From NCBI GenBank assembly GCA_009886625.1, contig QXZA01000011.1, positions 1 through 64,000 of the forward strand: a DNA stretch of 64,000 nt. The letters are read 5' to 3'. Source of the stretch: Flavobacteriaceae bacterium. Its GTDB lineage: Bacteria > Bacteroidota > Bacteroidia > Flavobacteriales > Flavobacteriaceae. Position 1 is the first letter of the stretch, and each line of letters opens with the position of its first letter. Shown piece by piece: positions 1 through 8,715 of this stretch. The notes beneath the pieces were generated by a model. That model was not told where the DNA came from, did not search any database, and worked only from the letters and a program-made list of their open reading frames with translations. A program made the translations under genes and the position numbers.

Positions 1-60
1 GCTCGAACCCAGGACCCTCTCCTTAAAAGGGAGATGCTCTACCAACTGAGCTACCGAATC
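1..60 (-). tRNA. tRNA-Lys (anticodon TTT), 3' end cut off by window
   Basis: Read on the minus strand, this is a cloverleaf lacking its 3' acceptor arm. The 5' acceptor strand GATTCGG (60..54) is followed by TA, the D-stem GCTC with AGTTGGTA loop and GAGC. The anticodon arm TCTCC-CTTTTAA-GGAGA gives anticodon TTT (Lys), and the T-arm runs through GGTTCGAGC at the window edge. The discriminator base and 3' acceptor strand lie outside the window. A perfect -7 box lies 11 nt upstream of the 5' end. Confidence 0.93.
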
Positions 61-71
61 TTTTGAGGCTG

Positions 72-79
72 CAAATATA
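72..79 (-). promoter_or_regulatory. -7 promoter box of tRNA-Lys
   Basis: The minus strand reads TATATTTG, an exact match to the Bacteroidota -7 consensus TAnnTTTG, 11 nt upstream of the tRNA 5' end. No convincing -33 TTG was found at 17-20 nt spacing. The same 80-bp gap also holds the aroK box on the other strand. Confidence 0.6.
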
Positions 80-113
80 ATATCAAATCTGAATTTATCC
101 CCTTGATTTCTTA

Positions 114-121
114 TAAATTTG
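114..121 (+). promoter_or_regulatory. -7 promoter box of aroK
   Basis: TAAATTTG matches TAnnTTTG exactly and lies 17 nt before the ATG at 139. The open frame extends upstream to 103, but a start there would precede this box, so the box favours 139 as the start. An AGGAG-like stretch follows at about 123-127. Confidence 0.55.
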
Positions 122-138
122 TAGGAGTAATTAAAACA

Positions 139-669
139 ATGGAAATAAATAAAATAATACTTCTAGGCTACATGGGTAGCGGGAAGAGTGCTGTTGGGTC
201 TTTGTTAAAGGATCAATTGGGGTACGATTATTGGGACTTGGACGACTATTTAGAGGAGAAAATGAAGGCAAAAATCCCTGAAATTTTTAAATCGAAAGGA
301 GAGATTTATTTTAGAAAAATTGAACGCCATTATCTTGAGGAAGTTTTAAAAGAAGAAAAGAAGTTAGTTTTATCTATCGGGGGAGGAACACCCTGTTATT
401 ATGATTCTATGGATTATATCAATGAAATAGATGGAGTTACAACGGTTTACCTCAATACTAGCGTAAAAGAACTTAGTAAAAGACTTTTTGAAGCAGAATC
501 AGATCGCCCTTTGTTACAGCATTTAAATTCAATGGAGGAGTTTCAAGAATTTGTAGGGAAACATTTATTTGAGCGAAGTGTATTTTACAACAAAGCACAT
601 CATTCTGTCTCTACAGATGGAAAGTCAATTGAAGATGTAGTGACTGAAATTAAAAGTAGTTTAGCTTAA
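139..669 (+). CDS. aroK: Shikimate kinase
   Basis: Phosphorylates shikimate with ATP in the chorismate pathway (cytosolic). The 176-residue product begins with the P-loop GYMGSGKS, followed by the shikimate-binding DLD segment (WDLDDY). Next come the GE-x-x-FR-x-x-E motif, the GGGTP loop and the LID arginine in DRPLL, all in the family's order. The length is normal for AroK. The ATG at 139 is preferred over 103 because homologues start directly before the P-loop strand and because a -7 box lies in between. It overlaps the 3' end of the convergent phosphoribosyltransferase gene by 9 bp. Confidence 0.93.
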   Translation: MEINKIILLGYMGSGKSAVGSLLKDQLGYDYWDLDDYLEEKMKAKIPEIFKSKGEIYFRKIERHYLEEVLKEEKKLVLSIGGGTPCYYDSMDYINEIDGVTTVYLNTSVKELSKRLFEAESDRPLLQHLNSMEEFQEFVGKHLFERSVFYNKAHHSVSTDGKSIEDVVTEIKSSLA

Positions 670-1209
670 ATAAATTCCGCTTTTTTCATCATCTAAAACA
701 ACTTTTACATGATCGTTTAATGAAGTCGAAAGTGAAATTCCCTTAAAATCGGCTTTAATTGGAAATTTTTTATGATTTCGATTTACCATTACCGCGGTAT
801 TGATTTGCTTTACTGGAATTTGAAGAAAATAATTTACGGCATAAATCAAAGTACTACCCGTGTTTAATACATCGTCAACAATCACAATTGATTGATTCTT
901 AAGTTCTTCCAAAGGAATAGAACTTTTTACTGTATCTCTGGGATTTGACTTATCCATTTCAATTGTGACATGAATTAAGTTTAAAGCACTTATTGATTTT
1001 AATTCTGCTCCTAACAAAAGTGCAAGTTGACCTCCTCTTTTGCCAATTCCTGCAACAATCAGACTGGATTCATCTACATTATTTTCATAGACTTGATAAG
1101 CAATCCTCTTAATGCTTGATTTGATTTCTGATGCAGATTTAATTTTATTTCCTAAAGGTGTCATGCTCATATTTGTGGTGAAGTTACAAATCTTCTTTTT
1201 GTTCATCAA
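661..1209 (-). CDS. PyrR-like type I phosphoribosyltransferase
   Basis: A 182-residue PRTase-fold protein. The PRPP-binding signature VIVDDVLNTGST lies at about residues 108-119, preceded by the acidic pair and followed by the usual hood strands. The GIGKRGG loop (about residues 55-61) resembles the PPi loop of PyrR and hypoxanthine-type enzymes. The substrate (uracil, hypoxanthine or another base) cannot be decided. Its start overlaps the end of the upstream S4-domain gene by 26 bp, so the two are probably co-transcribed and translationally coupled. An internal Met at residue 14 is an alternative start. I see no RNA-binding pyr attenuator nearby, so a regulatory PyrR role is not supported. 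Confidence 0.8.
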   Translation of the reverse strand: MMNKKKICNFTTNMSMTPLGNKIKSASEIKSSIKRIAYQVYENNVDESSLIVAGIGKRGGQLALLLGAELKSISALNLIHVTIEMDKSNPRDTVKSSIPLEELKNQSIVIVDDVLNTGSTLIYAVNYFLQIPVKQINTAVMVNRNHKKFPIKADFKGISLSTSLNDHVKVVLDDEKSGIYLS

Positions 1210-1576
1210 TTTCTCTTATTTCTAGTTCGTCTAGATCTCGACGATCTTTCTTAGTTGGACGACCTGTTCCATCTTCTCGTTGAAAATTACTTGATAAATT
1301 TTGAAGTTTTTGATGCTCAAATACGGAGGGGTCTGTTTTTTCAATAACATAAAGCGGGACTAGTTTAGCACCCATTCTACTTTTTGGAAGGTCCAGAATT
1401 TCAAAGCTTCTCCAAAGTTGGTCTTTTCTAACTTCAATTAGGTCAAGAGGCATAACCTCCCTGGAAGCTTTTACTTTTTGCCCATTGATTTTCACCATGC
1501 CTTTTTTACAACTTGTACTGGCCAAATTCCTTGATTTAAAAAGACGAATACACCACAAGTATTGATCAATACGCAT
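1184..1576 (-). CDS. Hsp15-like S4-domain RNA-binding protein
   Basis: A 130-residue protein with an N-terminal S4 fold: it starts MRIDQYLWCIRLFKSR, followed by the glycine/lysine strand KKGMVKINGQKVKAS. A basic and acidic C-terminal tail follows. The Hsp15 family binds 50S subunits that carry a stalled peptidyl-tRNA and helps recycle them. The open frame extends 59 codons further upstream, but that extension would run through the divergent FKBP gene and a promoter box, so the ATG at 1576 is chosen. It overlaps the downstream phosphoribosyltransferase gene. Confidence 0.85.
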   Translation of the reverse strand: MRIDQYLWCIRLFKSRNLASTSCKKGMVKINGQKVKASREVMPLDLIEVRKDQLWRSFEILDLPKSRMGAKLVPLYVIEKTDPSVFEHQKLQNLSSNFQREDGTGRPTKKDRRDLDELEIREIDEQKEDL

Positions 1577-1602
1577 ATATAAAACTTCGTTAAGAGATAG
1601 AA

Positions 1603-1610
1603 CAAAAATA
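1603..1610 (-). promoter_or_regulatory. -7 promoter box of the S4/phosphoribosyltransferase operon
   Basis: The minus strand reads TATTTTTG, an exact TAnnTTTG, ending 26 nt before the ATG at 1576. It also rules out the longer upstream reading of the S4 gene. No clear -33 TTG is visible. Confidence 0.5.
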
Positions 1611-1649
1611 AAGTAAAATCGTATCTTGCACGACTTAAATATAGTATTC

Positions 1650-2411
1650 TTGAAAAAAATTCTGAATCTTACTGCCTTATTTATTCTATTGTTAACTTCT
1701 TGTAAAAAGGAAGACGAAGTTGAGCCACCTAGAGAGGTAAGTTTCCAAGCCATAGAGGATAACCAAATATTGGAAGACTACTTGTCTACCCATTTTTATA
1801 ATTATGAAGATTTTGAGGACGAAACAGGCTCTCCTGAAATTGTTTTTGATACACTAAGTGGTGAAAATGCAAACAAGAGATCTCTAATGTCTCAGGTTGT
1901 TAAAAAAGTGATCAATGTGAAAATTTCTGATGGAAGTTTTGTGAATCACAACCTATACTATTTGGTAGCAAGAGAAGGAATTGGGAAAAGCCCATCGTTG
2001 GTTGACTCCACTTTCCAATCTTATGAAGGCTTATTATTAAATGGTAATGTATTCGATAGCGCAAATAACCCAGTTTGGTTTGATTTGACACAGGTAGTTA
2101 GAGGATTTAGAGAGGGACTTCCTAGCCTTAAAGCGGGTACCTATGAAGTTAACGATGACAATACTGTGACTTTTAATGATTTTGGTCAAGGCGCATTTTT
2201 CATTCCTTCAGGTCTTGCATATTTTAGCAATGCAGCTGGGGCTATACCTGCATATTCTCCTTTGATTTTCAAAGTGAATTTATACACTACCAAACAAACA
2301 GACCACGATGGGGATGGCATTCCTTCTTCAGAGGAGTTTGATCGTGATGGTGATGGAATTGCAGATGATACTGATGGAGATGGCTTAGCAGACTATTTGG
2401 ATAAAGATTAA
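1650..2411 (+). CDS. FKBP-type peptidyl-prolyl isomerase lipoprotein with Ca-binding repeats
   Basis: Predicted outer-membrane or periplasmic lipoprotein. A signal peptide (KKILNLTALFILLLTSC) ends in lipobox LTSC, and an FKBP-like domain follows, with segments such as FDSANNPVWFDL and VVRGFREGLPSLKAG typical of FKBP proteins (V.G..EGL..M..G). The C-terminus is a run of D-x-D-x-D-G repeats (about 35 residues), like thrombospondin type 3 calcium-binding repeats. There is no ATG before the signal peptide. TTG at 1650 gives a well-formed one, and TTG at 1626 is the alternative. Other gliding Bacteroidota carry FKBP lipoproteins (GldI family), but I cannot assign this protein to GldI. Confidence 0.8.
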   Translation: MKKILNLTALFILLLTSCKKEDEVEPPREVSFQAIEDNQILEDYLSTHFYNYEDFEDETGSPEIVFDTLSGENANKRSLMSQVVKKVINVKISDGSFVNHNLYYLVAREGIGKSPSLVDSTFQSYEGLLLNGNVFDSANNPVWFDLTQVVRGFREGLPSLKAGTYEVNDDNTVTFNDFGQGAFFIPSGLAYFSNAAGAIPAYSPLIFKVNLYTTKQTDHDGDGIPSSEEFDRDGDGIADDTDGDGLADYLDKD

Positions 2412-2568
2412 TACTCAAATTTCTCAACTTTTTTTATTATTAAAACTACATTGCAATACAATAATGCATCAAACTAATGTATTCTCTCACTTTTGATATG
2501 TAGCCCGAGTTATTGTTTAAGTTATTCTTTCTACTTAGTCAGTACCTTTAAATAGCTTTTGGAAAACC

Positions 2569-3522
2569 TTATTTACGTTTAATTACTTTATGGACTTTGT
2601 CAATGATGGATACCTTATCAAGACCGTATTTAGTCATTAATTGAGCCGGAGTACCAGATTCACCAAAAGTGTCTTGAGTAGCAACGATTTCCATTGGAAT
2701 GGGATGTTTAAGCCCTAATAAGCCTGAAATACTTTCTCCCAAACCACCCAAGTAATTATGTTCTTCAGCACTTACAAGACAACCTGTCTTTTTAACAGAA
2801 TTTAAGATGATCACTTCATCTAAAGGCTTGATGGTGTGTATATTAATTACTTCTGCACTAATCCCTTGACCTTCTAGTTCTTCTGCAGCTTGAAGTGCTT
2901 CCCATACTAAATGTCCTGTAGCAACTATAGTAACGTCACTTCCTTGATTTAATAAGATACCTTTTCCAATTTCAAAACCTAAGTCTGGCGTAGTGAAATT
3001 AGCAACTTTTGGACGGCCAAAGCGTAAATAAACAGGACCATCAAAATCTGCAATAGCAATTGTTGCTGCTTTGGTTTGGTTATAATCACAAGTATTAATC
3101 ACCGTCATACCTGGAAGCATTTTCATCATTCCAATATCTTCAAGGATTTGATGAGTTGCCCCATCTTCACCTAAAGTGATTCCGGCATGTGATGCACAGA
3201 TTTTCACATTCTTTCCAGAATAAGCAATAGATTGACGAATTTGATCATATACTCTACCTGTAGAAAAATTGGCAAAAGTACCAGTAAAGGGAATTTTACC
3301 TCCGATAGTTAATCCAGCAGCAATCCCCATCATATTGGCTTCAGCGATCCCAATTTGATAAAAACGCTCAGGATTTTCATCAATAAAATCTTGCATTTTA
3401 AGGGATCCAATTAGATCGGCACAAAGCGCGACTACATTGGGGTTTGTTCTTCCTAATTCTGTTAAACCGTCTCCAAATCCTGAACGGGTATCGTTACTTC
3501 CTTGGTTAGTATATTGTTTCAT
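2569..3522 (-). CDS. Transketolase, C-terminal subunit
   Basis: A 317-residue protein matching the pyrimidine-binding and C-terminal domains of transketolase. The TPP-activating glutamate sits in GIAEANM (about residues 58-64), followed by ASHAGITLGEDGATHQ and the phosphate-binding LRFGRP. It works with the partner encoded 12 bp upstream to form one enzyme of the non-oxidative pentose phosphate pathway. Two-gene transketolases are known in several phyla, including Bacteroidota. There is no sign of truncation: the two chains together are about 598 residues, a little under a full-length transketolase. Confidence 0.92.
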   Translation of the reverse strand: MKQYTNQGSNDTRSGFGDGLTELGRTNPNVVALCADLIGSLKMQDFIDENPERFYQIGIAEANMMGIAAGLTIGGKIPFTGTFANFSTGRVYDQIRQSIAYSGKNVKICASHAGITLGEDGATHQILEDIGMMKMLPGMTVINTCDYNQTKAATIAIADFDGPVYLRFGRPKVANFTTPDLGFEIGKGILLNQGSDVTIVATGHLVWEALQAAEELEGQGISAEVINIHTIKPLDEVIILNSVKKTGCLVSAEEHNYLGGLGESISGLLGLKHPIPMEIVATQDTFGESGTPAQLMTKYGLDKVSIIDKVHKVIKRK

Positions 3523-3534
3523 TGTGCTTAAATT

Positions 3535-4380
3535 TTAATAATCCCCAAGGGTTTCTTCGTTTTGTGCTAATGCATTTTCTAATTGTTCATCATTAGGAGC
3601 TTTACCATGCCATGCGTGAGTGTACATCATAAAATCTACACCATTACCCATTTCTGTTTCCATGAGAATAGCAATGGGTTTTTGTTGTCCTAATTTTGAT
3701 TTGGCTTCTATCAAAATTTCAAGAATTCGTTCTATAGAATTTCCCTCTTTTATAGACAGTACCTCCCAACCAAAGGCTTTGAATTTTTTCGCTACGTCTC
3801 CCATATGTAAGACTTCGTCTGTAGAGCCATCGATTTGTTTACCATTCAAATCCACGGCAGCAATAATGTTATCAACTCCTTTTGCAGCAGCATACATTAA
3901 AGCTTCCCAGTTTTGTCCTTCCTGAAGCTCCCCATCTCCCATTAAAACAAAGACTGTTTTCGGGTCATTATTTAATTTTTTTGCTTGTGCAGCACCAATG
4001 GCTACAGAAAGTCCCTGACCCAAAGATCCTGATGCCACTCTTATGCCTGGAAGCCCTTCATGAGTTGTTGGATGCCCTTGAAGTCTGGAATTAATTAAAC
4101 GAAACGTATTGAGTTCTTCTACAGGGAAATATCCTTTTCGCGCCAATACACTGTAAAAAACGGGTGATATGTGTCCGTTGGATAGAAAAAATAAATCTTC
4201 ATGAGTTCCATTCATTTCAAAGGGAATTTTGGTATCCATGATATTGAAATAAAGGGAAACAAAAAACTCAACACATCCTAATGAACCTCCAGGGTGACCT
4301 GAATTAACTTTATGAACCATGCGGAGGATATCTCTTCGTACTTGTGTACTTATATTTTCAAGAGCGTTAATGTCTGACAT
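3535..4380 (-). CDS. Transketolase, N-terminal subunit
   Basis: A 281-residue TPP-binding (PP) domain. Seen in order: HKVNSGHPGGSLG near residue 23, the GHPTTHEGLPGI loop, SGSLGQGLSVAIG, the TPP/Mg motif GDGELQEGQNWEA (GDG...N) and the late THAWHGKAP histidines. It pairs with the C-terminal subunit gene 12 bp downstream. A promoter with both -33 and -7 elements lies just upstream. The gene is divergent from tgt. Confidence 0.93.
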   Translation of the reverse strand: MSDINALENISTQVRRDILRMVHKVNSGHPGGSLGCVEFFVSLYFNIMDTKIPFEMNGTHEDLFFLSNGHISPVFYSVLARKGYFPVEELNTFRLINSRLQGHPTTHEGLPGIRVASGSLGQGLSVAIGAAQAKKLNNDPKTVFVLMGDGELQEGQNWEALMYAAAKGVDNIIAAVDLNGKQIDGSTDEVLHMGDVAKKFKAFGWEVLSIKEGNSIERILEILIEAKSKLGQQKPIAILMETEMGNGVDFMMYTHAWHGKAPNDEQLENALAQNEETLGDY

Positions 4381-4394
4381 AATTTAATTTTGCC

Positions 4395-4424
4395 CAAAAG
4401 TAACTTTTGTATTGACATTATCAA
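4395..4424 (-). promoter_or_regulatory. Transketolase operon promoter (-33/-7)
   Basis: On the minus strand, TTG (4424..4422) within TTTTTTG is followed by a 19-nt spacer and then TACTTTTG (4402..4395). This is a textbook Bacteroidota sigma-A promoter and the best-formed one in the window. The -7 box ends 14 nt before the ATG. Confidence 0.75.
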
Positions 4425-4505
4425 AAAAGGATTTAATAAACTTACAACCAAGCTTTGAGAAGTAATTAACAATGCGAAGGCTCTATTATTTATTCATGAG
4501 AACAC

Positions 4506-4513
4506 TATCTTTA
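4506..4513 (+). promoter_or_regulatory. -7 box of tgt, one mismatch
   Basis: TATCTTTA differs from TAnnTTTG only in the last base and lies 6 nt before the ATG at 4520. The same spacing is seen at yggS and pcm. It supports 4520 over the upstream in-frame ATG at 4472. Confidence 0.4.
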
Positions 4514-4519
4514 CAATCA

Positions 4520-5650
4520 ATGAAATTTACACTTTTAGCAAACGATCCAAGTACGGCAGCCAGAGCAGCAACACTTACCACCGATCACGGAACTATTGAG
4601 ACTCCTATTTTTATGCCGGTAGGTACGGCAGCTACAGTAAAAGGAATCCATCAACGAGAATTAAAAAATGATATAAAACCAGATATTATTCTGGGGAATA
4701 CTTACCATTTATATTTACGTCCCGGCACCAAAATTTTAGAAGAAGCAGGGGGTTTGCATAAATTCATGGGATGGCAAGGTCCTATTTTAACGGATTCTGG
4801 AGGATATCAAGTCTATTCCCTTTCTGCCAATAGAAAAATTAAGGAAGAAGGGGTAAAGTTTAAATCCCATATTGACGGTTCCTATCATGTTTTTACTCCT
4901 GAACGTGCTATTAAAATTCAACGTTCTATCGGGGCCGATATCATTATGGCTTTTGATGAATGCACTCCTTACCCATGCGATTATCGTTATGCAAAAACTT
5001 CTATGGAGCGAACCCATCGATGGTTAAAGCGATGCATAGAAGCGCATCAATCCCTCCCAATGTCTTATGATTACGAACAAACTTTATTTCCTATTGTTCA
5101 GGGAAGTACGTATGCTGATTTAAGAAAAATTTCTGCAGAATTTATTGCCGCCCAAGACCTTCCTGCAAATGCAATTGGAGGACTTTCGGTAGGGGAGCCG
5201 GCCGAAGAAATGTATGCCATGACTGATGAAGTATGTGCTGTTTTACCTGAAGATAAACCTCGATATCTTATGGGAGTGGGTACGCCTATTAATTTGCTTG
5301 AGAATATCGCTTTAGGAGTGGACATGTTCGATTGTGTTTTGCCAACTCGTAATGCAAGAAATGGAATGTTGTTTACTGCAGAGGGAACAATAAACATTAA
5401 AAACAAAAAGTGGGAAAATGATTTTTCACCCATAGATTCCTCTGGATACTGTTATGCAGACACTGATTATAGCAAGGCCTATTTGCGACATCTTTTTACG
5501 GTGAATGAAATGTTAGGAAAACAGATTGCTACCCTCCACAATTTGAGCTTTTATCTTTGGTTGGTTCGTGAAGCGAGAAAACATATATTAGCAGGAACTT
5601 TTGGATCATGGAAAAATAAAATGGTGCGTCAAATGGAACCAAGACTATAA
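4520..5650 (+). CDS. tgt: tRNA-guanine transglycosylase, bacterial type
   Basis: Exchanges guanine-34 of GUN anticodons for preQ1 on the way to queuosine. The 376-residue protein shows TPIFMPVGT, GNTYHL, the active-site loop DSGGYQVYSL, FDECTPYP, the GGLSVGEP substrate loop and FDCVLPTRNARNG with the catalytic aspartate. The zinc region is unusual. Where the E. coli enzyme has C-x-C-x-x-C, this one reads G-Y-C-Y-A-D (about residues 311-316), so two of three cysteines are absent, while the histidine in TLHN remains. The ATG at 4520 gives the usual family length. The lptF/G gene starts on the base after its stop codon. Confidence 0.95.
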   Translation: MKFTLLANDPSTAARAATLTTDHGTIETPIFMPVGTAATVKGIHQRELKNDIKPDIILGNTYHLYLRPGTKILEEAGGLHKFMGWQGPILTDSGGYQVYSLSANRKIKEEGVKFKSHIDGSYHVFTPERAIKIQRSIGADIIMAFDECTPYPCDYRYAKTSMERTHRWLKRCIEAHQSLPMSYDYEQTLFPIVQGSTYADLRKISAEFIAAQDLPANAIGGLSVGEPAEEMYAMTDEVCAVLPEDKPRYLMGVGTPINLLENIALGVDMFDCVLPTRNARNGMLFTAEGTINIKNKKWENDFSPIDSSGYCYADTDYSKAYLRHLFTVNEMLGKQIATLHNLSFYLWLVREARKHILAGTFGSWKNKMVRQMEPRL

Positions 5651-6724
5651 ATGAAACTCATTGATTTATACATAATCAAGCGCTACATTGGCACTTTTGC
5701 AGTGATGATTCTACTGTTTATCCCCATTGGTATTATGGTGGATGTAGCTGAAAAAATTGACAAGTTTAAAGAAAAAGAAGTACCCTTTTCTGCTATTTTA
5801 GAGTATTACATTGACTTTACTTGGTATTTTGCCAATTTACTTTTCCCCATTTTCTTATTTCTCTCTGTGATTTGGTTTACTTCCAAACTAGCCAATAATA
5901 CTGAGGTGATTGCCATTTTGAGTTCGGGAATTTCATTTTTTAGATACCTAAGACCCTTTTTGTTGGCAGCAACTTTTATTGCCATTTTCGCTTTTTTTGC
6001 GGGTATGTTTATAGTTCCTAAATCAAATTTAGGATTTAACGATTTTAGATATAGGTATATCATAAAAAAAGAAGCCAGAAATACTACCAAAGTTTTTCAG
6101 CAAATTAATGATAATGAATTCATTTATGTAAACAGTTATGATCCTATTAGAAAACGAGCAACCAATTTTACTTTAGAGCATTTTGATGGCAATGAGCTTA
6201 AATTCAAAATCAAATCGAGTAGAATAAGATGGATTGATAAGGACAGTGTTTTTCGTTTATCGAATTATTCAAAGAGAACTTTCCTGAAAGACTCAGAATA
6301 TTATGAAAGTGATGCAAGAAAAGACACTCTTTTTGATTTTGAAATCCAAGATTTAGCTCCAGTAAACTACATTGCAGAGACGCTTACTTTTTCAGAACTT
6401 AATCAGTTTATTGATGAAGAAAAAGAACGCGGTTCCATCTTAACCAATAATCACTTATTAGTTCGTCACAAACGCTGGAGTATCCCTATATCTGCCTTTT
6501 TTTTAACGGTAATAGCAGTTGCGGTTTCTTCCTTCAAACGAAGAGGAGGAATGGGCGTCAATTTAGCTTTTGGAATTAGTTTGGGATTCCTCTTTATCTT
6601 CTTTGATAAAATTTTTGGGGTCCTGGTGAGTAAATCCACATTTCCACCTGTTGTAGCGGCATGGCTCCCTTTAGTATTATTCGGTCTATTAGCAGTATTT
6701 TTACTTCGTTATGCAAAACGATAG
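5651..6724 (+). CDS. LptF/LptG family LPS export permease
   Basis: A 357-residue YjgP/YjgQ-family protein. The N-terminal membrane segment (YIIKRYIGTFAVMILLF) is followed by two further helices, a long periplasmic beta-jellyroll region (about residues 125-265) and three C-terminal helices. LptF/G with LptB extract lipopolysaccharide from the inner membrane towards LptC. Whether it is LptF or LptG cannot be decided. The ATG follows the tgt stop directly, and the 3' end overlaps the EamA gene by 14 bp, so tgt, lptF/G and the transporter form one operon. Confidence 0.87.
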   Translation: MKLIDLYIIKRYIGTFAVMILLFIPIGIMVDVAEKIDKFKEKEVPFSAILEYYIDFTWYFANLLFPIFLFLSVIWFTSKLANNTEVIAILSSGISFFRYLRPFLLAATFIAIFAFFAGMFIVPKSNLGFNDFRYRYIIKKEARNTTKVFQQINDNEFIYVNSYDPIRKRATNFTLEHFDGNELKFKIKSSRIRWIDKDSVFRLSNYSKRTFLKDSEYYESDARKDTLFDFEIQDLAPVNYIAETLTFSELNQFIDEEKERGSILTNNHLLVRHKRWSIPISAFFLTVIAVAVSSFKRRGGMGVNLAFGISLGFLFIFFDKIFGVLVSKSTFPPVVAAWLPLVLFGLLAVFLLRYAKR

Positions 6725-7607
6725 ATCAAGAAGTCTGCTGCTTTATCATTTTATGGTGGTTATTTTCGGATTTTCTTCTGTTTTAGGAGCTTTGATTTCA
6801 TTGGAGGCCATTCCATTAGTACTATATCGAATGGGGTTAGCATCAGTAGGCTTGGCATTCTTTTTTTTCTTTTATAAGCCTCAGTATTTTAAACTTTCTC
6901 CAAATATGTGGGGAAAGGTGAGTTTGGGAGGAGTTATTATTGCCATTCATTGGGTCACTTTTTTTTATGCTATCAAAGTAGCAGGGGTATCATTGACATT
7001 AAGTATGATGGCAACAGGAGCTTTTATCACTGCCATGATAGAACCCCTAATAATTCGAAGAAAAATCCTAGGCTATGAAATTATATTTGGTGGAATCACA
7101 GCCATAGGGGTAGGGGTTATTTTTAATGCAGAATTTGAACAATTCTATGGGATTTTAATTGCTCTACTTTCTGCTTTTCTTTCTGCACTTTTCACAATTT
7201 TAAACAACCAAATGGTTAAACATGCGCTGCCCATAACACTTTCTTTTTATGAGCTTTTGGTTGGAACTCTTGTTTGTGGGATATATGTTATGTTTTTTGG
7301 GAATTATGCTTGGAGTTCCTTTGCATTCCATGGCTATGATTGGATATGGATTTTAATTTTGGCTTGGGTTTGCACCTCATATGCGTTTAACGTTTCCATA
7401 AAAGTCATGAAACATTTATCATCTTTTACAATCATGATGATAATTAACTTGGAACCCATCTATGGAATTCTGTTATCACTTGCTATATGGAACGAAAGGG
7501 AGTATTTGAGTCCAAGTTTTTATCTTGGATTTTTCATTGTTTTGGGTAGTATTTTAGTTAATGGAATTTATAAACATAAGAAAGAAGGTTTAAAAAAAGG
7601 AACCTAG
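6711..7607 (+). CDS. EamA/DMT-family transporter
   Basis: A 298-residue, very hydrophobic protein with about ten predicted membrane helices arranged as two five-helix EamA repeats. A conserved glutamate-proline lies near the end of each repeat (IEPLIIRRK at about residue 105; LEPIYGILLSL at about 247). Drug/metabolite transporters of this type export small metabolites or amino acids, and the substrate here is unknown. The basic C-terminus suits a cytosolic end. It overlaps the lptF/G gene by 14 bp. Confidence 0.87.
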   Translation: MQNDRSRSLLLYHFMVVIFGFSSVLGALISLEAIPLVLYRMGLASVGLAFFFFFYKPQYFKLSPNMWGKVSLGGVIIAIHWVTFFYAIKVAGVSLTLSMMATGAFITAMIEPLIIRRKILGYEIIFGGITAIGVGVIFNAEFEQFYGILIALLSAFLSALFTILNNQMVKHALPITLSFYELLVGTLVCGIYVMFFGNYAWSSFAFHGYDWIWILILAWVCTSYAFNVSIKVMKHLSSFTIMMIINLEPIYGILLSLAIWNEREYLSPSFYLGFFIVLGSILVNGIYKHKKEGLKKGT

Positions 7608-7621
7608 TTCTAAAGAATTTT

Positions 7622-7629
7622 TACATTTG
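7622..7629 (+). promoter_or_regulatory. -7 promoter box of accA
   Basis: TACATTTG is an exact TAnnTTTG, 16 nt before the accA ATG. It lies in the 38-bp gap after the EamA gene, so accA probably has its own promoter. No clear -33 element was seen. Confidence 0.5.
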
Positions 7630-7645
7630 TCATAGATAATTTTAT

Positions 7646-8599
7646 ATGGAATATTTAGAATTTGAATCACCAATAAAAGAACTACACGATCAACTTGATA
7701 AATGTAAGTTGATTGGAACTGAGAGTGAAATCGATGTCACAGAAACCTGTGGTCAAATTGAACAAAAGCTTGAAAAATCCAAAAAGGAAATTTACGGTAA
7801 TCTCAGTGCATGGCAGCGAGTACAGCTTTCAAGACATCCTTCTAGACCGTTTGCATTAGATTATATAAAAGCACTATGTGGCGATACATTTTTGGAATTG
7901 CATGGAGATAGAAATGTAATGGACGACAAAGCCATGATTGGAGGTTTAGGCAAAATAGATGACCAATCTTTTATGTTTATTGGAACTCAAAAAGGTTACA
8001 ATACCAAAACACGTCAATATCGTAATTTTGGAATGTCAAACCCTGAGGGATATCGTAAAGCATTACGCTTGATGAAGTCTGCCGATAAATTTGGTGTCCC
8101 TATTGTTACTTTTGTAGATACTCCAGGTGCGTTTCCCGGACTTGAAGCAGAAGAACGCGGACAAGGAGAGGCTATTGCTCGTAACATATTTGAAATGATG
8201 TCCATTTCTGTGCCTATTATCGTAGTGATTATAGGAGAGGGAGCCTCAGGAGGAGCCTTGGGAATTGGAGTTGGTGACAAAGTTTTTATGCTTGAGAACA
8301 CTTGGTATTCAGTAATTTCTCCTGAATCTTGTTCTTCAATTTTATGGCGTAGTTGGGAACATAAAGAGGCCGCTGCAGATGCTTTGAAACTGACTTCTAA
8401 AGATATGCTTAAGAATAAACTGATAGACAAGATCATTAAGGAGCCTCTTGGTGGAGCTCATTTTGATCGTGAAAAAACATTTAAAACTGTTCAAAAAGAA
8501 TTATTAGCCACTTTTAAGAAACTTGAAAAAGAGTCTCCAGAAGACCGAGTGCATACCCGCCGTGAGAAATTTCTTTCCATGGGAAATTTTGAAGACTAA
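7646..8599 (+). CDS. accA: Acetyl-CoA carboxylase carboxyltransferase, alpha subunit
   Basis: Transfers the carboxyl group from carboxybiotin to acetyl-CoA, together with AccD, in the first committed step of fatty-acid synthesis. The 317 residues match the family length. Diagnostic segments are the N-terminal helix with [13 protein letters not shown], the LHGDR motif, the [10 protein letters not shown] turn, [10 protein letters not shown] and [12 protein letters not shown], which forms the oxyanion and CoA pocket. accD is not in the window, as is usual for unlinked accA. Confidence 0.96.
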   Translation: MEYLEFESPIKELHDQLDKCKLIGTESEIDVTETCGQIEQKLEKSKKEIYGNLSAWQRVQLSRHPSRPFALDYIKALCGDTFLELHGDRNVMDDKAMIGGLGKIDDQSFMFIGTQKGYNTKTRQYRNFGMSNPEGYRKALRLMKSADKFGVPIVTFVDTPGAFPGLEAEERGQGEAIARNIFEMMSISVPIIVVIIGEGASGGALGIGVGDKVFMLENTWYSVISPESCSSILWRSWEHKEAAADALKLTSKDMLKNKLIDKIIKEPLGGAHFDREKTFKTVQKELLATFKKLEKESPEDRVHTRREKFLSMGNFED

Positions 8600-8715
8600 T
8601 TTTTTTAGTTTATTAACATTTTTTTTGACTTGTAAACACCTGATTCTTTATAGATGGGTGACATTCTTTGTTTTAATTTTCAATTCAATTTTATAAAAGC
8701 GAGTACTTTAGTCTC

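Noticed and set aside
2412-2568. Possible terminator or ncRNA between the FKBP gene and the transketolase operon
   Set aside because: AT-rich, with poly-T stretches but no stem I can support.
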